Shown: one piece after another, positions 21,400-33,343 of the stretch
How positions within the stretch are numbered: position 1 is the stretch's first letter
Layout of the letters: each line of letters begins with the position of its first letter
From: Atkinsonella hypoxylon
Taxonomy: Eukaryota; Ascomycota; Sordariomycetes; Hypocreales; Clavicipitaceae
DNA: 64,000 nucleotides
Direction of reading: 5' to 3'
Assembly (NCBI GenBank): GCA_000729835.1
Contig: JFHB01000076.1
Span: 62,001 to 126,000, forward strand
Program-made: the position numbers and the translations under genes
Notes under the pieces: generated by a model
The model's database searches: none
Seen by the model: the letters and a program-made list of their open reading frames with translations, nothing else
What the model was told of the DNA's origin: nothing

Positions 21400-22583
21400 A
21401 CGGGCACAACTACTGGGAAGTGGTGAGCGGAGAGACGAGTTGTTGGTCATCAGGTGGAGGCCGAATGAGAGCTATCCGGCAGTTCATTCCTTTGAGCGGG
21501 CAGACGCCCGCGGCCTGGCGTCTTCCTATCTCGTTCCCCAAATCCCTACTGTGGTAAAAAAAAAAAAAGATCATACATCTAATTGTGCAACAACTAATTG
21601 TTTGCATTTTACACCCCTTTTTTAAACTACCCCCTCACCGCGGGTTGAAGAGCGGCCCGCGCCAAGCTGGTTCTTGGAGAACGCGTCTGCCGACTTCGTC
21701 ATACCTGCGCGTGAAGACTAATGGGTCGATGCTGCGGCCCCCGTGCATGCTAGAAGATGTTGTATCGCGCAAGTGTGCACGGAGAGTTTCGTTTGTTGGT
21801 TCTTGAACGGAAAGGCGGGAGGGTTTCAAAGTGAGACTTTAGCCCTTCCCTTGCTGAAGCAAAGAAGATGGTCAATCCTAGCGGCTCTTCGTTTTCGCGA
21901 ATGAAGACCAGCCCTACAAGATGAATGAAGCTGGATGGATGCCTTTGTCGACGTGGTAGCGAGGCCTGGTGCTGCGAGGGTCTTGGACTAGCCAAAGGTA
22001 TATTTAGAAAATAGAAAAAAAAAATAAAGGCAGATTTCGCTGCCTGAATAGATGACGATTGAATCAGTGCTGCGGTGCGAGGACGTGAATGAGTTGTAGT
22101 ACGCCCCATTGTAATAACCACATTGAATTGAAGGTAATACAGATGCAGATGTAATAGCAACATTGCATACTGTCGTAGGTCTGGCTAGCTAAGTAGTCCC
22201 CACAGTGGGACCGGACCAGGTGACACGAGTGGTGCCCCGCTCCGCTCCCCGGACCTTGACGCGAGTTTGCAAGTGGATCGTGCGTCCCAGCGCCAGCCAA
22301 CGGGCAGTGGCGTTCAGGGGACCAGCTGGCGTAGCGGGGTAGACCAGACCGAAACTTGAGCAGCAGCTGCAGGTGTTTGTTTGTTCAACCGCCAGGGCAT
22401 CCATCGTCTGACGTTATCCAGTATCCAGACGTCTGCAAAACCCAGTCTTCTTCACATCTCCAATTCCTACCTACCATGCCCAGCTAAAACCCTTGTCCTC
22501 TCGCTTTTTTTCTTTTTTTTTTTTTCCCTCCCTCCCCCCTTACCTCAACTCATTCACAAAACAAAAAACCGCAGCGACTCACC
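21400..22583. other. Intergenic, 3' flank and LRA2 promoter
   Basis: No gene is supported. A poly(A) tract lies at about 21556-21567, and a T/C-rich leader with a long T run (22507-22524) precedes the lactonase gene. Confidence 0.5.
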
Positions 22584-23708
22584 ATGTCAGACGAGCAGCT
22601 CATCCTCCCCATCATCGACTCCCACATCCACCTCTACCCCGAGTCCGAAGTCCCCTCGCTAGCATGGTGCGACGCCACACACCCGCTCGCGAGCCAGCGC
22701 TCCGTCGCCGAGTACAAGGCGGCCACGAAGTCGGCCCCTTCGCTCCTGGGCTTCGTCGCCGTCGAGGCCGATCGCACAAGTGACGTGGACGCCGGCTCCG
22801 GCTCCAGCTCCGGCTGGCAGCACCCGCTCGAGGAGGTCCGCTTCCTGACGAGGGTGGCGCTCGGCGAGCCGCGCTCCGGCGAGGGCCACGTAGCTGAGGA
22901 CGCCGGGCTGTGTCTGGGCATCATCCCCTGGGCGCCGGTGCCCGGCGGGCCTGACGTCCTGGGCCGGTACCTTGGGATGGTGGAAGCCGAGGCCGGCGAG
23001 GCCTGGGGCAAGGTCAGGGGCTTCCGGTACCTGCTGCAGCGCGAGCCGCGCGGGACGATGCTGACGGAGGCCTTCATCGCGGGCCTCAAGTTCCTGGGCG
23101 AGAAGGGGTTCGTGTTCGAAGTCGGCGTCGACCAGCACCGCGGCGGCAAGAAGCAGCTGGACGAGGTGGTCGAGATGATTGGCCGGGCTCACGAGGGGGT
23201 GCCCCAAGACAAGAAGGTGACCTTTATCCTCAGTACGTCCCGATTTCTAAGCGAAAACGGTTTGCGATTTTTTTTATGTTTCCCCCCCCCCAAACACTAA
23301 CGGTCTCCAGATCACCTGTGCAAACCAGACCTCTCCATCTACAACATCACCTCGGACCCGTCCTTCCACGCCTGGCGCACAGCAATGTACACGCTCAGCA
23401 AGGCGTCCAAGACCTACATGAAGCTCTCGGGGTGCTTCTCCGAGATGACCGATTCGCTGCGCCACCAGTCCGCTGCGCACATCTTCGAGTCGACCCTCGG
23501 CTGGCTGGGCATCGTGCTCGCGACCTTTGGGCCAGACAGGCTCATGTTCGGCAGCGACTGGCCCGTCTGCACGCAGGACGGCCTGGGCGACGAGGCGTGG
23601 CCTAAGTGGAAGGAGGTGGTGGACAAGATGTGCTGGATGGCGTCGCTGAGCGATGAGGAGAGGGCCATGATCTTTGGCGGGACGGCCAAGAAGGCTTATG
23701 GTTTGTAA
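22584..23708 (+). CDS. LRA2: L-rhamnono-1,4-lactonase-type amidohydrolase (LRA2)
   Basis: Two exons, 22584-23232 and 23311-23708, encode 348 residues. The 78-nt intron has donor GTACGT, a run of about 10 C, a CACTAAC branch site and acceptor TCCAG. The protein belongs to the amidohydrolase-2 family. The metal-binding start motif DSHIHL (12-17) and the late FGSDWPVCTQDG motif, whose Asp is catalytic in the family, are both present. KVRGFRYLLQ and NHLCKPD are also typical. The segment TFILNHLCKPD crosses the intron, which confirms the splice. In fungi this type opens L-rhamnono-1,4-lactone in the non-phosphorylated rhamnose pathway (LRA1-LRA4); related fungal amidohydrolases act on other lactones. 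No other LRA gene is in the window. GC-rich codon use is stronger than in neighbouring genes. Confidence 0.8.
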
Positions 23709-24211
23709 GGGGGCGGGAGACGTGGTGGAACGATGGAATGAATATAGGCACTGTCATGATGAGTCGAGTTTGATAAAATTGTGGGATTTTTTTTTGGCAC
23801 AGATCTGATCTGTTCACACAATCTTGTAAAGAATGTGTCTTTTTTTCTATTTTTTTTGCTATGGGGGGGGGGAAACACATTACAATATCATTCACGGCAA
23901 TGCTCCATTGCAGAGCACCAAATACACAGACAACTTCGGCTGAGAGCATGTTTGCCATTACAAAACTAGCTTCGCCAATCCCGGCGTGCACCGACTACTT
24001 TCTCAAGCCAACAGACACTGCAACTCCAGCCTGTCATACAAGAATGCAGGCAATGAGCTGAGACAGCATATCTAAATCAGACCAACCATAACGCCTCATG
24101 CAGTCATTAATTACAATCCTACACGTTCAGACTCAAACCCACCAAACTCATCTCGTCAATCAGCACCCCTCTAGTCGAAATAGTCGTCAAGGCGTTTTCG
24201 CCAAGCCCATC
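23709..24211. other. Intergenic, between convergent 3' ends
   Basis: This 503-bp gap holds poly(T) tracts (23788-23796, 23839-23858 region) and a G run (23865-23872). No gene was seen. Confidence 0.5.
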
Positions 24212-26335
24212 TCAGCGCATCTTACTCGATGCTGGCCCCCTGCCCCTATAACTCCCCATCTTCTCGATTGAACTCATGATGCCGCTCCTGCCAGGGCGAG
24301 GCAATCCTCCGCTGCCCCTCCTAACATGACCCGGCGCTTTCACCACCGACCCGGGCGCCCTCAATCCTGTACCACCCCTTCCAACACTCGGATTCCTCGT
24401 CAAGTCGCCAGATGCCCTCGGCGTCTTGGCCCCCAGCTCGGTACTCCGTTCGTCATGTCTCATTGGCGCCGGAGTCTGCATCTCTGTGCGTCCGCCAGAG
24501 GAACCAACCATGCTCTGCATGCTCATCATCTCCTCCGCCAATTGGACCAACTCGCCCTTTTCAACACGTTCCTTCTCCAGCATATTCCTCAGCTCCTTAT
24601 TGTCTCGCTTGACTGTCGACACAATAGCCTCAAGACGCTGAATGTCAGCATTAAGCTCTCGAATGGCTGCCCCATCCTTGGCCGCTTGCGCTTTACGCTC
24701 CTCCGCTAGTGTAGTATCGGGATCGAGTCTCGTCATGTTCGTCTCCCGATCCCGCAGGCTCTCATTCTCCTTGCTCAACTCTTCGACACGGGACTCTAGC
24801 TCCTTGACACGCTTCTCCCATCGGAACTCGTAGGATTTCTTAAGCGCAGCCACCTTTGTTTCATGCTTGCCCTTGTATAATGCGTGCAATTCTCTGGCCA
24901 CTCGTTCAACAGCGATTTCAACCTCCTTGTTCGACGCCATTTTGGCCTTGTCGGGTGAAGCAGATTTGTCGCCACAATCCTTGCCAGCTCGCATACCAGC
25001 CATCTTGCTCTCCGCCTCTTGGTGCAGCATCTCTGCAGCATCTCTGCGCTTCTCACTCTCCTCGAGCTTTTGCTCGATTTCCTCTCTATCGCGTTGGCTG
25101 GCCACCATCTCCTCCTTCATCCTTCGCAAAACGCACTCCATGTCTCGACCACGCTTCTCCCAGTCGTCCTTCTCCGCTGAAAGCTGCTCCTTTAGAGCCC
25201 GCTCCTCACGTAGCTGTTCCAACGATTCGCCCACTCTCATTTCGGCATCCCCAACGGCCGTCTTCAGGGAATGAACCTCGGCTTCTTTTCCACTCAGGGA
25301 CGCCTTGAGAGAGCTGATTTCGGAGAGGAAACCAGATTTCAATGACTCGAGCTCTCGGGGTGTGATGGAAGGCAAGCTTCGTGGTGTCGGCATAGGTGGA
25401 ATATCAAAGTCAATCAAGTTTGTGACCTGGCGATTTGGCGTAGACAAGATATGGGGCATCGTCCGTGACGGCGGCAGATTCCCCCGCTTGGCCGGCGACT
25501 TTGGCTGAGGAAAGCGCATCTGCTCCGTGAAGTCCATCAAAAGGTTCGACGTGTTGCCGTAGCTATCAGACGACGAAGGCGGCCGGGTAAGCGAATCATG
25601 CGGCAGCTTAGCTCGGGGCGTCATGCTCTCTAGCGCAGAGTGCTTTGCTGGGCTCTGCCTCAGCTTGGAAAACACTGTCAGATTAGGCACGACTGAGAAC
25701 GTGCTAAAGGTGCTGGCCATGGTATCATCCGGCCCAGCCGCTTCGTCGTGTTCTTCTTCCTGTTGCTGCTGCTGCTGCTGCTTCATCTCGATAATCAGTG
25801 GCGCCTCTCCACCATCATTCAAGCCGCGCTGGTCATCCTCGAAAATCTCAATCGCCTTTCGAAGTCCATCGTTGCCCTTCACCACGTCTTCCATCTTCAA
25901 TTTTCGCTCCTTGGTCACACTAACTTCATCTTCTCGACAGCTGGCAATCTTGACAGGGAAGCGTGACACTGGCGAGGCCTTTCTAGGACTCCTCTGCGGC
26001 TGAGGACCCATGACCTGACACCCTGCTGCCCTGCTAGCTCCCGAGACATTCTGCTGCTCTGCCAAAATCTTGAGTGGCGATAGCTCTACTCCTGAGATGA
26101 CCCGGCCGTGCCTGCTCTTGGAAGGCGACATATTTTCCTGACTCAATTCGACGGCCTCGTCAACCTTTGACAAGAATGGCGATGATCGAGGTGATTCAGG
26201 CTCGTAGGCCGTGGACGTGGACGTGGTCATCGATGCGGTGAAGGCTCGGACTTCGTACTGGTCGTACTTTCGCTTGCTTGGCGGTGTGGCCCTGTTAAGG
26301 CTTGTCTTAGGGGTGGACAAGAGAGGAGATGCCAT
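24212..26335 (-). CDS. Coiled-coil protein, possibly cytoskeleton or spindle associated
   Basis: A single exon of 707 residues from ATG 26335; the longer frame upstream has no ATG. The N-terminal 310 residues are disordered with many SP/TP sites (LSTPKTS, NMSPSKSRHG, SPAKRG), a pattern of CDK targets, plus a glutamine run (seven Q) before an acidic stretch. Residues about 325-600 are a long coiled coil with breaks. Within it KHETKVAALKKSYEFRWEKR faintly resembles the conserved block of TACC/Alp7-type microtubule proteins. The C-terminal 100 residues are Gly/Arg/Ser-rich (VRRGSGGLPRPGRSG), as in microtubule-binding tails. This makes a spindle or microtubule role reasonable but unproven. Convergent with LRA2. 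No introns. Confidence 0.8.
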   Translation of the reverse strand: MASPLLSTPKTSLNRATPPSKRKYDQYEVRAFTASMTTSTSTAYEPESPRSSPFLSKVDEAVELSQENMSPSKSRHGRVISGVELSPLKILAEQQNVSGASRAAGCQVMGPQPQRSPRKASPVSRFPVKIASCREDEVSVTKERKLKMEDVVKGNDGLRKAIEIFEDDQRGLNDGGEAPLIIEMKQQQQQQQEEEHDEAAGPDDTMASTFSTFSVVPNLTVFSKLRQSPAKHSALESMTPRAKLPHDSLTRPPSSSDSYGNTSNLLMDFTEQMRFPQPKSPAKRGNLPPSRTMPHILSTPNRQVTNLIDFDIPPMPTPRSLPSITPRELESLKSGFLSEISSLKASLSGKEAEVHSLKTAVGDAEMRVGESLEQLREERALKEQLSAEKDDWEKRGRDMECVLRRMKEEMVASQRDREEIEQKLEESEKRRDAAEMLHQEAESKMAGMRAGKDCGDKSASPDKAKMASNKEVEIAVERVARELHALYKGKHETKVAALKKSYEFRWEKRVKELESRVEELSKENESLRDRETNMTRLDPDTTLAEERKAQAAKDGAAIRELNADIQRLEAIVSTVKRDNKELRNMLEKERVEKGELVQLAEEMMSMQSMVGSSGGRTEMQTPAPMRHDERSTELGAKTPRASGDLTRNPSVGRGGTGLRAPGSVVKAPGHVRRGSGGLPRPGRSGIMSSIEKMGSYRGRGPASSKMR

Positions 26336-29074
26336 TGCCAGCCAGTTGTCAGCCAACTGGATATGAAAGGGCAAAGAAACAATGTGCAGCCAGCAGTCAG
26401 GTACTATGGGCGACCGTCAGGTTCGTTTCGTCATGTAGGAGGGGAAAGAGTGGCTCGTGTCGTTCCGTGAGGTAAATAGTGTCTTGTTTCGCAACGCAAA
26501 GCCAATGTATGCAAGAGAAGAAAGTGTTGCTACTATTTGTCTCTATCGTCATATACAATCATGAAACTAGTCTGCGTGTGTGGGTTGCTGCGTAGCTGGG
26601 TAGCTGGGTTGTTTATGCGTTGGCATGGCAACCGCGCTGAGTGCACGACATCACGTGTTGGCACCGTTCTGGCAACCCAAGTCATCATCATCATCCAATG
26701 ACTGCCTCCTTTCGTCCCATGCCGTCCATCCACCACGCGAAACACGAAAGACCGGCGTCAGCAATACAATCAGACAGAATGCATCATCTTAATCCCGACC
26801 ACACAGGCCCTCTCGGCCGAAAGCAAGCCCGCAGATGCAACGAAGTGCACCCCCACTCTACTCCGTTCATACAAAGCACATGCGGACTATGTACATACCT
26901 AGTACCGAGCATTGTGTACGGAGTTGTAGCGCAGCAGTAAAACTACAATTGACAACCATGGCTGTCCGTCAACCAAGACGCAAAGTTCTCGCCGCAGATA
27001 AAGCCCTATACTCAGTGGTTTTGTCTCAACCCAGCCTAGAGTCTGCTCTGCTACTCCGTATCATGTCAGCAAACCCACACACAAAGGCTCGAGCCTACAC
27101 AGAATCCTCAACCCGCACCACGCAAATGACCGCTCATCTCCGTGCTACAATCAATCCAATTTGTCCGACGTGCCATCAAATCATCTCGTCCAATCCATCT
27201 CATTCATTTCCTCGCCAATTCCAAATCTACTGTCCTGTCCAATCTAGCCTCGAACATATCCACCCTACACCCCGACATCCGAACCTAAACTAAAAATAAG
27301 TCAATAACCCATCAGCCTAAAGCTATACATAAGTTAGAGTATTCCGTACACACCAAGAAATAATATAGATGGAACCACATCATTCGAGTGACAGCCACAT
27401 CAAACCAACACCACACACACACACCCCCGTCCGCCCAGTTCGCATTCACACCCCCAAACTCTAACGTGCTGAAACCTTAATTCCACGTGCGTCCAAACAC
27501 GCGACGCAGGAGTCAAATTCAATGTCCCTTTTAGGCAAATAATGGCTTGCAATGCAAACCGTTGGATTTAGATCCCGCGCCACGCATTTCGGCGCCTCTG
27601 CAAAACACACTGCATGCATGTCGTCCCGTCGATGCAGGTGGACTGACAAACCGACTCACATTTTCCATTCTAAATACGAAGGGAGTACGACATACCACAT
27701 ATATGCACATCCATACTACTAGGCACGTATACATACATACATACATAGGTACATACCTAGGTACATACATACATGCAGCACCAACAGCACCAACAGCACC
27801 AACTCGCATGCATGCATGCACAACAACTACGGTTACGCGCAGGACCGACGCCACAGATTGGACTCAAGCACGCACACGCTCTCGCGCATACATACACTGC
27901 AAACTCTATTTCAACCATCTCTTGCATCTTGTCAGAATCAGCCTTCTACTGCCAGTGAAAATCAAACTCCGACTCTATGTCCTCTGTAATGTAGTCAAGC
28001 TTCATTCACCATCTTTACGAGTCAACAGAGCGTGAAACTCGATTAACTTTTTATTGGTCATTTCATCATGTCATTACCTAGTAAAATCTTCAAAGTGTCC
28101 AACACAACCTCTAGAGCACCATTCTCCTCTTCTGGAGAAATAGCGCGAGACAAATCAAGGCGGCAAGAAAAGCAGCGGTCATAAGTTCGTCATTCGCGTT
28201 CTCCGTATGTCTCTTTCGTTTCCAAACACGTCTTTCCGTCCAAAACTATGTCGAAGCCATTTGAAGGTAATAATAAAAAGAAAAATATGCCGAGGTCGTG
28301 TGGCGTGAATGTTTCCACAAAACTCATCATTCCCAGCCTGGGGGTCGTAACAGGCTTTTTGTGTGCTCTTCTCTCTCTTCTCATTCGCTGTGCTCCCATC
28401 TCGCATCTAGAGCGGAACAATCGCACAAAGTCATTTTGTAAGGAACAAAATCCCCAAGCAGAAAAGCTTAAAACCGATGACTGCGTGAGAAAAAAAAAAA
28501 CACTTCAAGTCCAAAAAAAAGCCATTATTTTTTTCTCCAATCCATGTCAAACCATAACTCATTAGCCATGTACGTCCCGTGATTAGGATATGCCGAAGAA
28601 ACTAGCTGACCACATGGCTCGTCACTAGTGTCTTCAGCAAATCCAATTCCTGAGCGATGATGCAAGGTTCGTCAAAATACAAAGCAAACCCAAGAACAAG
28701 CCTAGGTTGCTAACAAAGCAATAGAACAAGACTTCTGTTTGTATATCGCTAGTGATGGTCGTGGTCGTGGTCGTCAAAGTAGTAATAGTGTTGGGCGAAC
28801 AACGCGGTGTTGCTTGCTATCTTGTGTACAACTGTCTACCGCAATGAAGACATAACATCTTCATGTATAGGTAGCGTTGCACCCAATGTCGGGGTTGAGA
28901 GGTCCGTAAAGGATTCAAACAGACTTTTTCAAGAAACAGGGCGGGAATAATAAGGAGAGATATGACAACAGGGCCATAATCAGTGGCGCCCCACAATTCG
29001 TAAAAGGACTTCGCTCTCGGAGGAAAGAAAAAACACGGAGGTATTCGCATCATCTAGAACAGGTCTTCTGGCAT
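26336..29074. other. Gene-poor 2.7-kb stretch
   Basis: 5' flank of the coiled-coil gene and 3' flank of stuA. It holds CA-rich sequence (27410-27424), a tetramer repeat with CTAGGTAC words (27731-27770), a trimer-like repeat (27776-27803) and two ACTCCGTA-type motifs (26917, 27053). No gene is supported. Confidence 0.5.
27728..27806. repeat. CATA tetramer and CAACAG-type tandem repeats
   Basis: Tandem ACAT units are interrupted by CTAGGTAC words, then three copies of a 9-bp CACCAACAG unit. Confidence 0.8.
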
Positions 29075-31196
29075 CTACCGTCGACGAGGGGCGGAAATGG
29101 TAGAAGCTGGTCGGCTTAGCGCGTCGTAAGCTGGTGCTGGCACTGAAGTCTCCATCATAGTCTTGCATCGCTTAAGGTCAAGGTTACCATCATGTCCGGA
29201 TTGGGACAAATCTTCGTCGTCGTCCCGACCGCGCTTCAGACCAGTCGTGGCACCATTCATGAGCGAAGGTTGAGGCGCGTAACCGTTGGGCATCGGATTG
29301 GACATATCGGCAGCAGGGGCGTAGATATCAGCACCTGGACCAGGGTTGGCTGAGCCTCGGTCATTGCTAACAGCATTGTATAAGCTACTTGTGGTCTGCT
29401 GCACACGCGGAGGGGTATTGTAGCCCGAGTTTTGGGGATAGTAAGCTTGGTGGGGAGCGGCAGTTCGAGGCGTTGCTCGCCCAGAAGCAGAGGGATGACC
29501 AGGCGACCCCGTCATATTGGGATTAATGCTGCCCTCATTAGCTAGGCTTCCGACGCCTGGAGCGCTGTAGTTGTAGGAAGAGCGTGAAGCATCATAAGCT
29601 GCGCTGTTATGAGTGTACTCAGCTTCATGCTCGTGCTCGCCTTCTTCCTCCTGATTCTGCGCGGTCTGCTCGGGAGGCAGCACACCGTTCGTGGCAGCCT
29701 TGACGTCGTGCTGCTCAGCAGGTTGACCAGGGCCGCCAGGCCTGCTCGACGGAGGACCCATATCGTTCTTCGCGTAAGAGCTGGGCTGCTGAGAGTACAA
29801 GCGGTCATTGCTGGACTGGTTGGAGGCCTGGTATGGTGATTGCTGCGATGTGGAGTCGCCGTATATTTGTCGAGAGCTGTCGTAGCCTTGACCGGCTTGC
29901 GGGTAGGACTGCATGCTCTGAACAGGCTGACCACCTGGAGGAGTCGTAGCTGCTGGTGTATTTGGCATTGAGCGTGTGTTGTTTAGACCATGTTCAACAG
30001 CCAGTGGGTTGGTACCTTGTGTCCCATTCATGCCCTGACCCTGCCAGCTGAAGTTCTCAGAACCGCCCATACTACCCATTACTCCCGAGGCACTGGTCGG
30101 TGGTGTTGGAAACGTATGTGCCCGGTCCAAAGGTGGACGACCGCCCATGTTGTTGTGCGATGGCAATGATGGCTGAGGACCGGGAAGAGCCATTGGCTGG
30201 TGATGTTGTTGAATCGAGGGCAGACCTTGCGGAGGGTTTCTAATCTGTCCCTGTTCCTGCTTCCTACGCTCAGCAGCAGCCATGACTTGACTGGTGCGGT
30301 TCTGGTTCGTGGGATGGTAGAGGAGAGCCCCAATGTTATGTACAAATAGCGGGTATAGCATCTCCGTGATCTTCTCCTTGTTGGCAAAATCCAATGCTCG
30401 CTCATAAGGAATCCTGAAAGCGGGGGAGGCGAGTGTGTTAGCGCGAGGGGGTTGAAATCTAGATTGCTCAACACACGTGTCTTAGAAACAATGGGCTTCG
30501 AACATACCAGACACCCTTCAGATGCATTGGTCCAATCTTTACAACGTGGCGCACCTTTTCGCTCTTCAGAATACCATCTCGTCGGCCACGAGTCATACCC
30601 GCAACGTTCAGAAGTTTCGTTCCGTTGATCATGTGGTTATCTGCGTGACGGCAATTAGCCCAACACTCTGCCTACATCCACGTGGCTCATGCATATGTGC
30701 AGAACAACGAAACTATACAACTTTTCTTTCCGCATGTCTGCAGAATTTCCGACCTTCATTCCATACCTTCGCGACGAGCCACACAGATTCCTCTGGCCTC
30801 CACCTGAAAGCATAAGCTACCCTCGTCCTCCCACAGCGTAGCGGTGACTCGAGGCTTCATGCCTGGTGGTGGATGTTGTCCTGTGGTATCAAAGCCAGTG
30901 TACTGGCTGGGCATTGGAGCTTGGCCACCTGAGACTCCTGGCAGAGGCAAAACAGTGGACGGCGCTCCTCCCATTTGGTTCGATACCGGCTGTGCTGTAG
31001 GCGGCGACGTCAAGCCATTGCCGTACTGATATTGACCGTATGGGTTATTGGGGTAGTTCGCAGGTCCGGGATGCATCAACTGGCTCGGCTGGTGTTGAGA
31101 GTAATGCATGTTGCTAGAGGTGACTGTCTGCGGGGGCGGAGCCTGGCCACCCGACATGTGCTGCGAGTAATACATATCCGCTGCACCTGAATTCAT
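29075..31196 (-). CDS. stuA: APSES-domain developmental regulator StuA
   Basis: Exons 31196-30767, 30640-30508 and 30413-29075 encode 633 residues, the usual StuA length. Donors are GTATGG and GTATGT; acceptors are GCAG and TTCAG. Both introns fall inside the DNA-binding domain. The spliced APSES domain (about 114-225) runs [30 protein letters not shown], then [20 protein letters not shown], then [20 protein letters not shown] and [20 protein letters not shown], which is nearly identical to Aspergillus StuA, Neurospora ASM-1 and Fusarium StuA. The Gln/Pro-rich flanks are low complexity. A basic nuclear signal ([17 protein letters not shown]) lies near the C-terminus. StuA controls conidiophore pattern, sporulation and often secondary metabolism or virulence. 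The start [17 protein letters not shown] matches known N-termini. Confidence 0.96.
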
Positions 31197-31442
31197 TAGA
31201 GAAAAAGGAAGGGGGAAGAGGAGGAGAGGAGGGAGAGGAGGTTGGAGGGGAAATGTAGGATGGTGCGAAGGAAAGAACGAAGAGGCGATAGGAAGAGAGA
31301 GAGAGAGAGAGAGAAGGCAAGAAATGAGGATGAGAAGGAAGAAAGGACGAACGGCGGGAAATAAGGAAGGAAGGAATTGAAGAGGTTGGCGGGGGTTTTC
31401 TTCAAGAAAGACCAGAGGGAGAAGAGGAGTGTTGAAATCAGA

Positions 31443-31754
31443 TCAGTCCCAGTCCCAGTCCCAGTCCCAGTCGTCCCAGTCCCTTCTAGTTTGAAGAGAG
31501 AAAAGAGCAAGCGAAAGACGGGACGCCTGTGCTGTATATGGAGCTAGACCTGGGGAACCTTTTCGTTGTTGGCGCCGGTGGGTGGGCGACGAGTGGACGG
31601 GGCAAAAAAACTGGAGACTTGGGGACTTGGAGACGGGAGACGGGAGACTGGAGACTGGAGCAAGAGCTTTAGGAGCCGGAGCTTGATGCTTGAGTGCTAG
31701 GTGCTGGGAAGCTGCTGAGGGCTTGGTGCTTGGTGCTGGGCATCCGGCTGCCAT
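31443..31754 (-). other. Candidate upstream ORF of stuA, 103 codons
   Basis: ATG at 31754 opens a frame that ends before the stuA ATG. Its 3' end reads through the CCCAGT repeat and so ends in alternating Trp and Asp. It has no family resemblance; if it has a role, it is as a translated leader ORF. Confidence 0.25.
31444..31480. repeat. CCCAGT hexamer repeat
   Basis: About six tandem copies with one interruption, in the stuA upstream region. Confidence 0.85.
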
Positions 31755-31824
31755 CCGGTCACTGAGCCATCCTCCTTAGGAGACAGGCATCTGGACATGG
31801 ACGTGAACGTGGACGTGGGAGTGG

Positions 31825-31904
31825 TGGGCGTGGGCGTGGGCGTGGGCGTGGGCGTGGGCGTGGGCGTGGGCGTGGGCGTGGGCGTGGGCGTGGGCGTGGG
31901 CGTG
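31825..31904. repeat. GGGCGT hexamer repeat, about 13 copies
   Basis: An unbroken array of a GC-rich hexamer, about 630 bp upstream of the stuA start codon. On the minus strand the array reads ACGCCC and in one frame would encode alternating Pro and Thr. Confidence 0.92.
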
Positions 31905-33254
31905 TCTGTACAAGTGATCTGACCTTGACCCCCCCTCCTCCTTCTTTCCTTCCAATCGCTCCGTCTTCGCACCCACGCACTCGCTCATCTTGGCTCTTGC
32001 CCCAAAAAGGGGCCTGCCCTAACCATCTCTGCGCCTGTCTGGGTCCCTGCTCAAGGGGCTAGAACTAGGCAGTAGGTCCTCGGCAGACGACGGTGATGGA
32101 TGTGCACCGTCTGGTTCAAATTTCTTAGTTCTAACCGTCCACGGGGGCCGGGAAAGAGGAGGTACATATGTCCACGGACAAGGGGCAAGGACATGGGATT
32201 GGGATTAGGACTAGGCTACCGCATGTACGTGCAGACAACAAGATGGAACGTCCGACACAAATGAGCCGGAGCGCGTGATAAACGGGAGCATAATGCCTGC
32301 GACATGAGACAAGAAGGAAAAGAAGGAGGAGAAGAAAAATAATGATAATAATCAAAAGTAATCAAGTCTGGTTAGCTTCTTCTTATGGTGGGCCCAATGT
32401 CCAGGTACCGCACCGGCGGGGGTGCGTGAGTAAAGAGCCTTTGACTCTAGGCCCTTGTTCCGCCCGCTAGCGGCGGCGGCTCAGCCGCCGTACTGTTCTG
32501 TACTGTACGTACCTAACCGACTTAGGGAGGTACATACATGCCTCGAAGAGGCGGACTGATGGGCTGATGTTAGACGCTGTTGCGCTAGCTGCTGCCCCAT
32601 TTGAGCCAGTTGACGGTTTTAACAGGGACCAGGCTCCTGTTCTCCAGTGCAGCTCAGTAGTGGACTGCCCTGAACACCAGGTAGGTACAGTAGGTGCACA
32701 ACGGGCTCGGCAGTGCATGGCACTTGACCCCAGCCTTAACCTCTCGCGCATAGCGCTTTTGCAGGTGCATCCGCATTTTTACAGAATATGAAGGCAGCGA
32801 AGACACCAGCCTCATCGCCATGCTACCTGCAGCCTCCGCGTATGTTCCCAAACATACACACATGCATGAGTATAAGTTTAAAGTGCTTACGGAGCATGTA
32901 GGTAGGATTAAAACACGCGTGCAGGCGGGAAGAATACATCAATCAAATAAAACTTTGAAGACTGATTCTTGAGCACAATAGGGCCTTTTTTTTTTCGTCA
33001 CATCATTGCGCGCGGTGAGCCGTTCGCTCGACGTCTCGCCGCCGCCTACCCGACGTTAGGTAGTCGACAATAGCTTCGTGGTTTGCGCCAGCATTCAGCG
33101 TGCGAAGTTGCTGTGCGAGTGTGTGGGCGTGCAGGCGTGTGGGTGGAATCGGCGCGTGGATGGCTGGATGCTGGACGACGATGGGGGGGGGTACGGGATA
33201 ATTAATGGATAGGAAGGATGATGGATGATGGATGATGGGATGGTAGGTAAGATG

Positions 33255-33343
33255 GTTGGCAGGCAGGCAGGCAGGCAGGCAGGCAAGGCAAGGCAAGGCA
33301 AGGCAAGGCAGGGCAGGGCAAGGCAAGGCAAGGCAAGGCAAGC
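33255..33343. repeat. GGCA tetramer then GGCAA pentamer array
   Basis: Tandem GGCA units (about eight) pass into GGCAA units (about ten, with two GGGCA variants). It is the reverse-complement unit of the array at 8541. Confidence 0.9.

Larger units (their letters stand above)
31197..32100 (-). promoter_or_regulatory. Long stuA leader/promoter with upstream ORFs and repeats
   Basis: About 900 bp upstream of stuA are strongly purine/pyrimidine biased and contain three tandem repeats: GA (31301-31316), CCCAGT (31444-31480) and GGGCGT (31825-31904). An ATG-started frame of 103 codons (31754-31443) and a shorter overlapping one lie upstream of the stuA ATG. Aspergillus stuA is known to have long leaders with small upstream ORFs that limit translation; the same is likely here but transcript ends cannot be seen. 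Confidence 0.45.

Noticed and set aside
20771..21625. Second plus-strand frame of 284 codons overlapping the glycogen-binding-like gene
   Set aside because: Frame-shifted shadow rich in Ala, Pro and Thr; the domain-bearing frame is clearly the real one.
26958..27293. ATG frame of 111 codons with a good start context
   Set aside because: Apart from the ACCATGG context there is nothing to support it; the sequence looks like random low-complexity DNA.
31697..31972. Frame with a long Pro-Thr repeat upstream of stuA
   Set aside because: It is a read-through of the GGGCGT hexamer array and has no ATG before the repeat.
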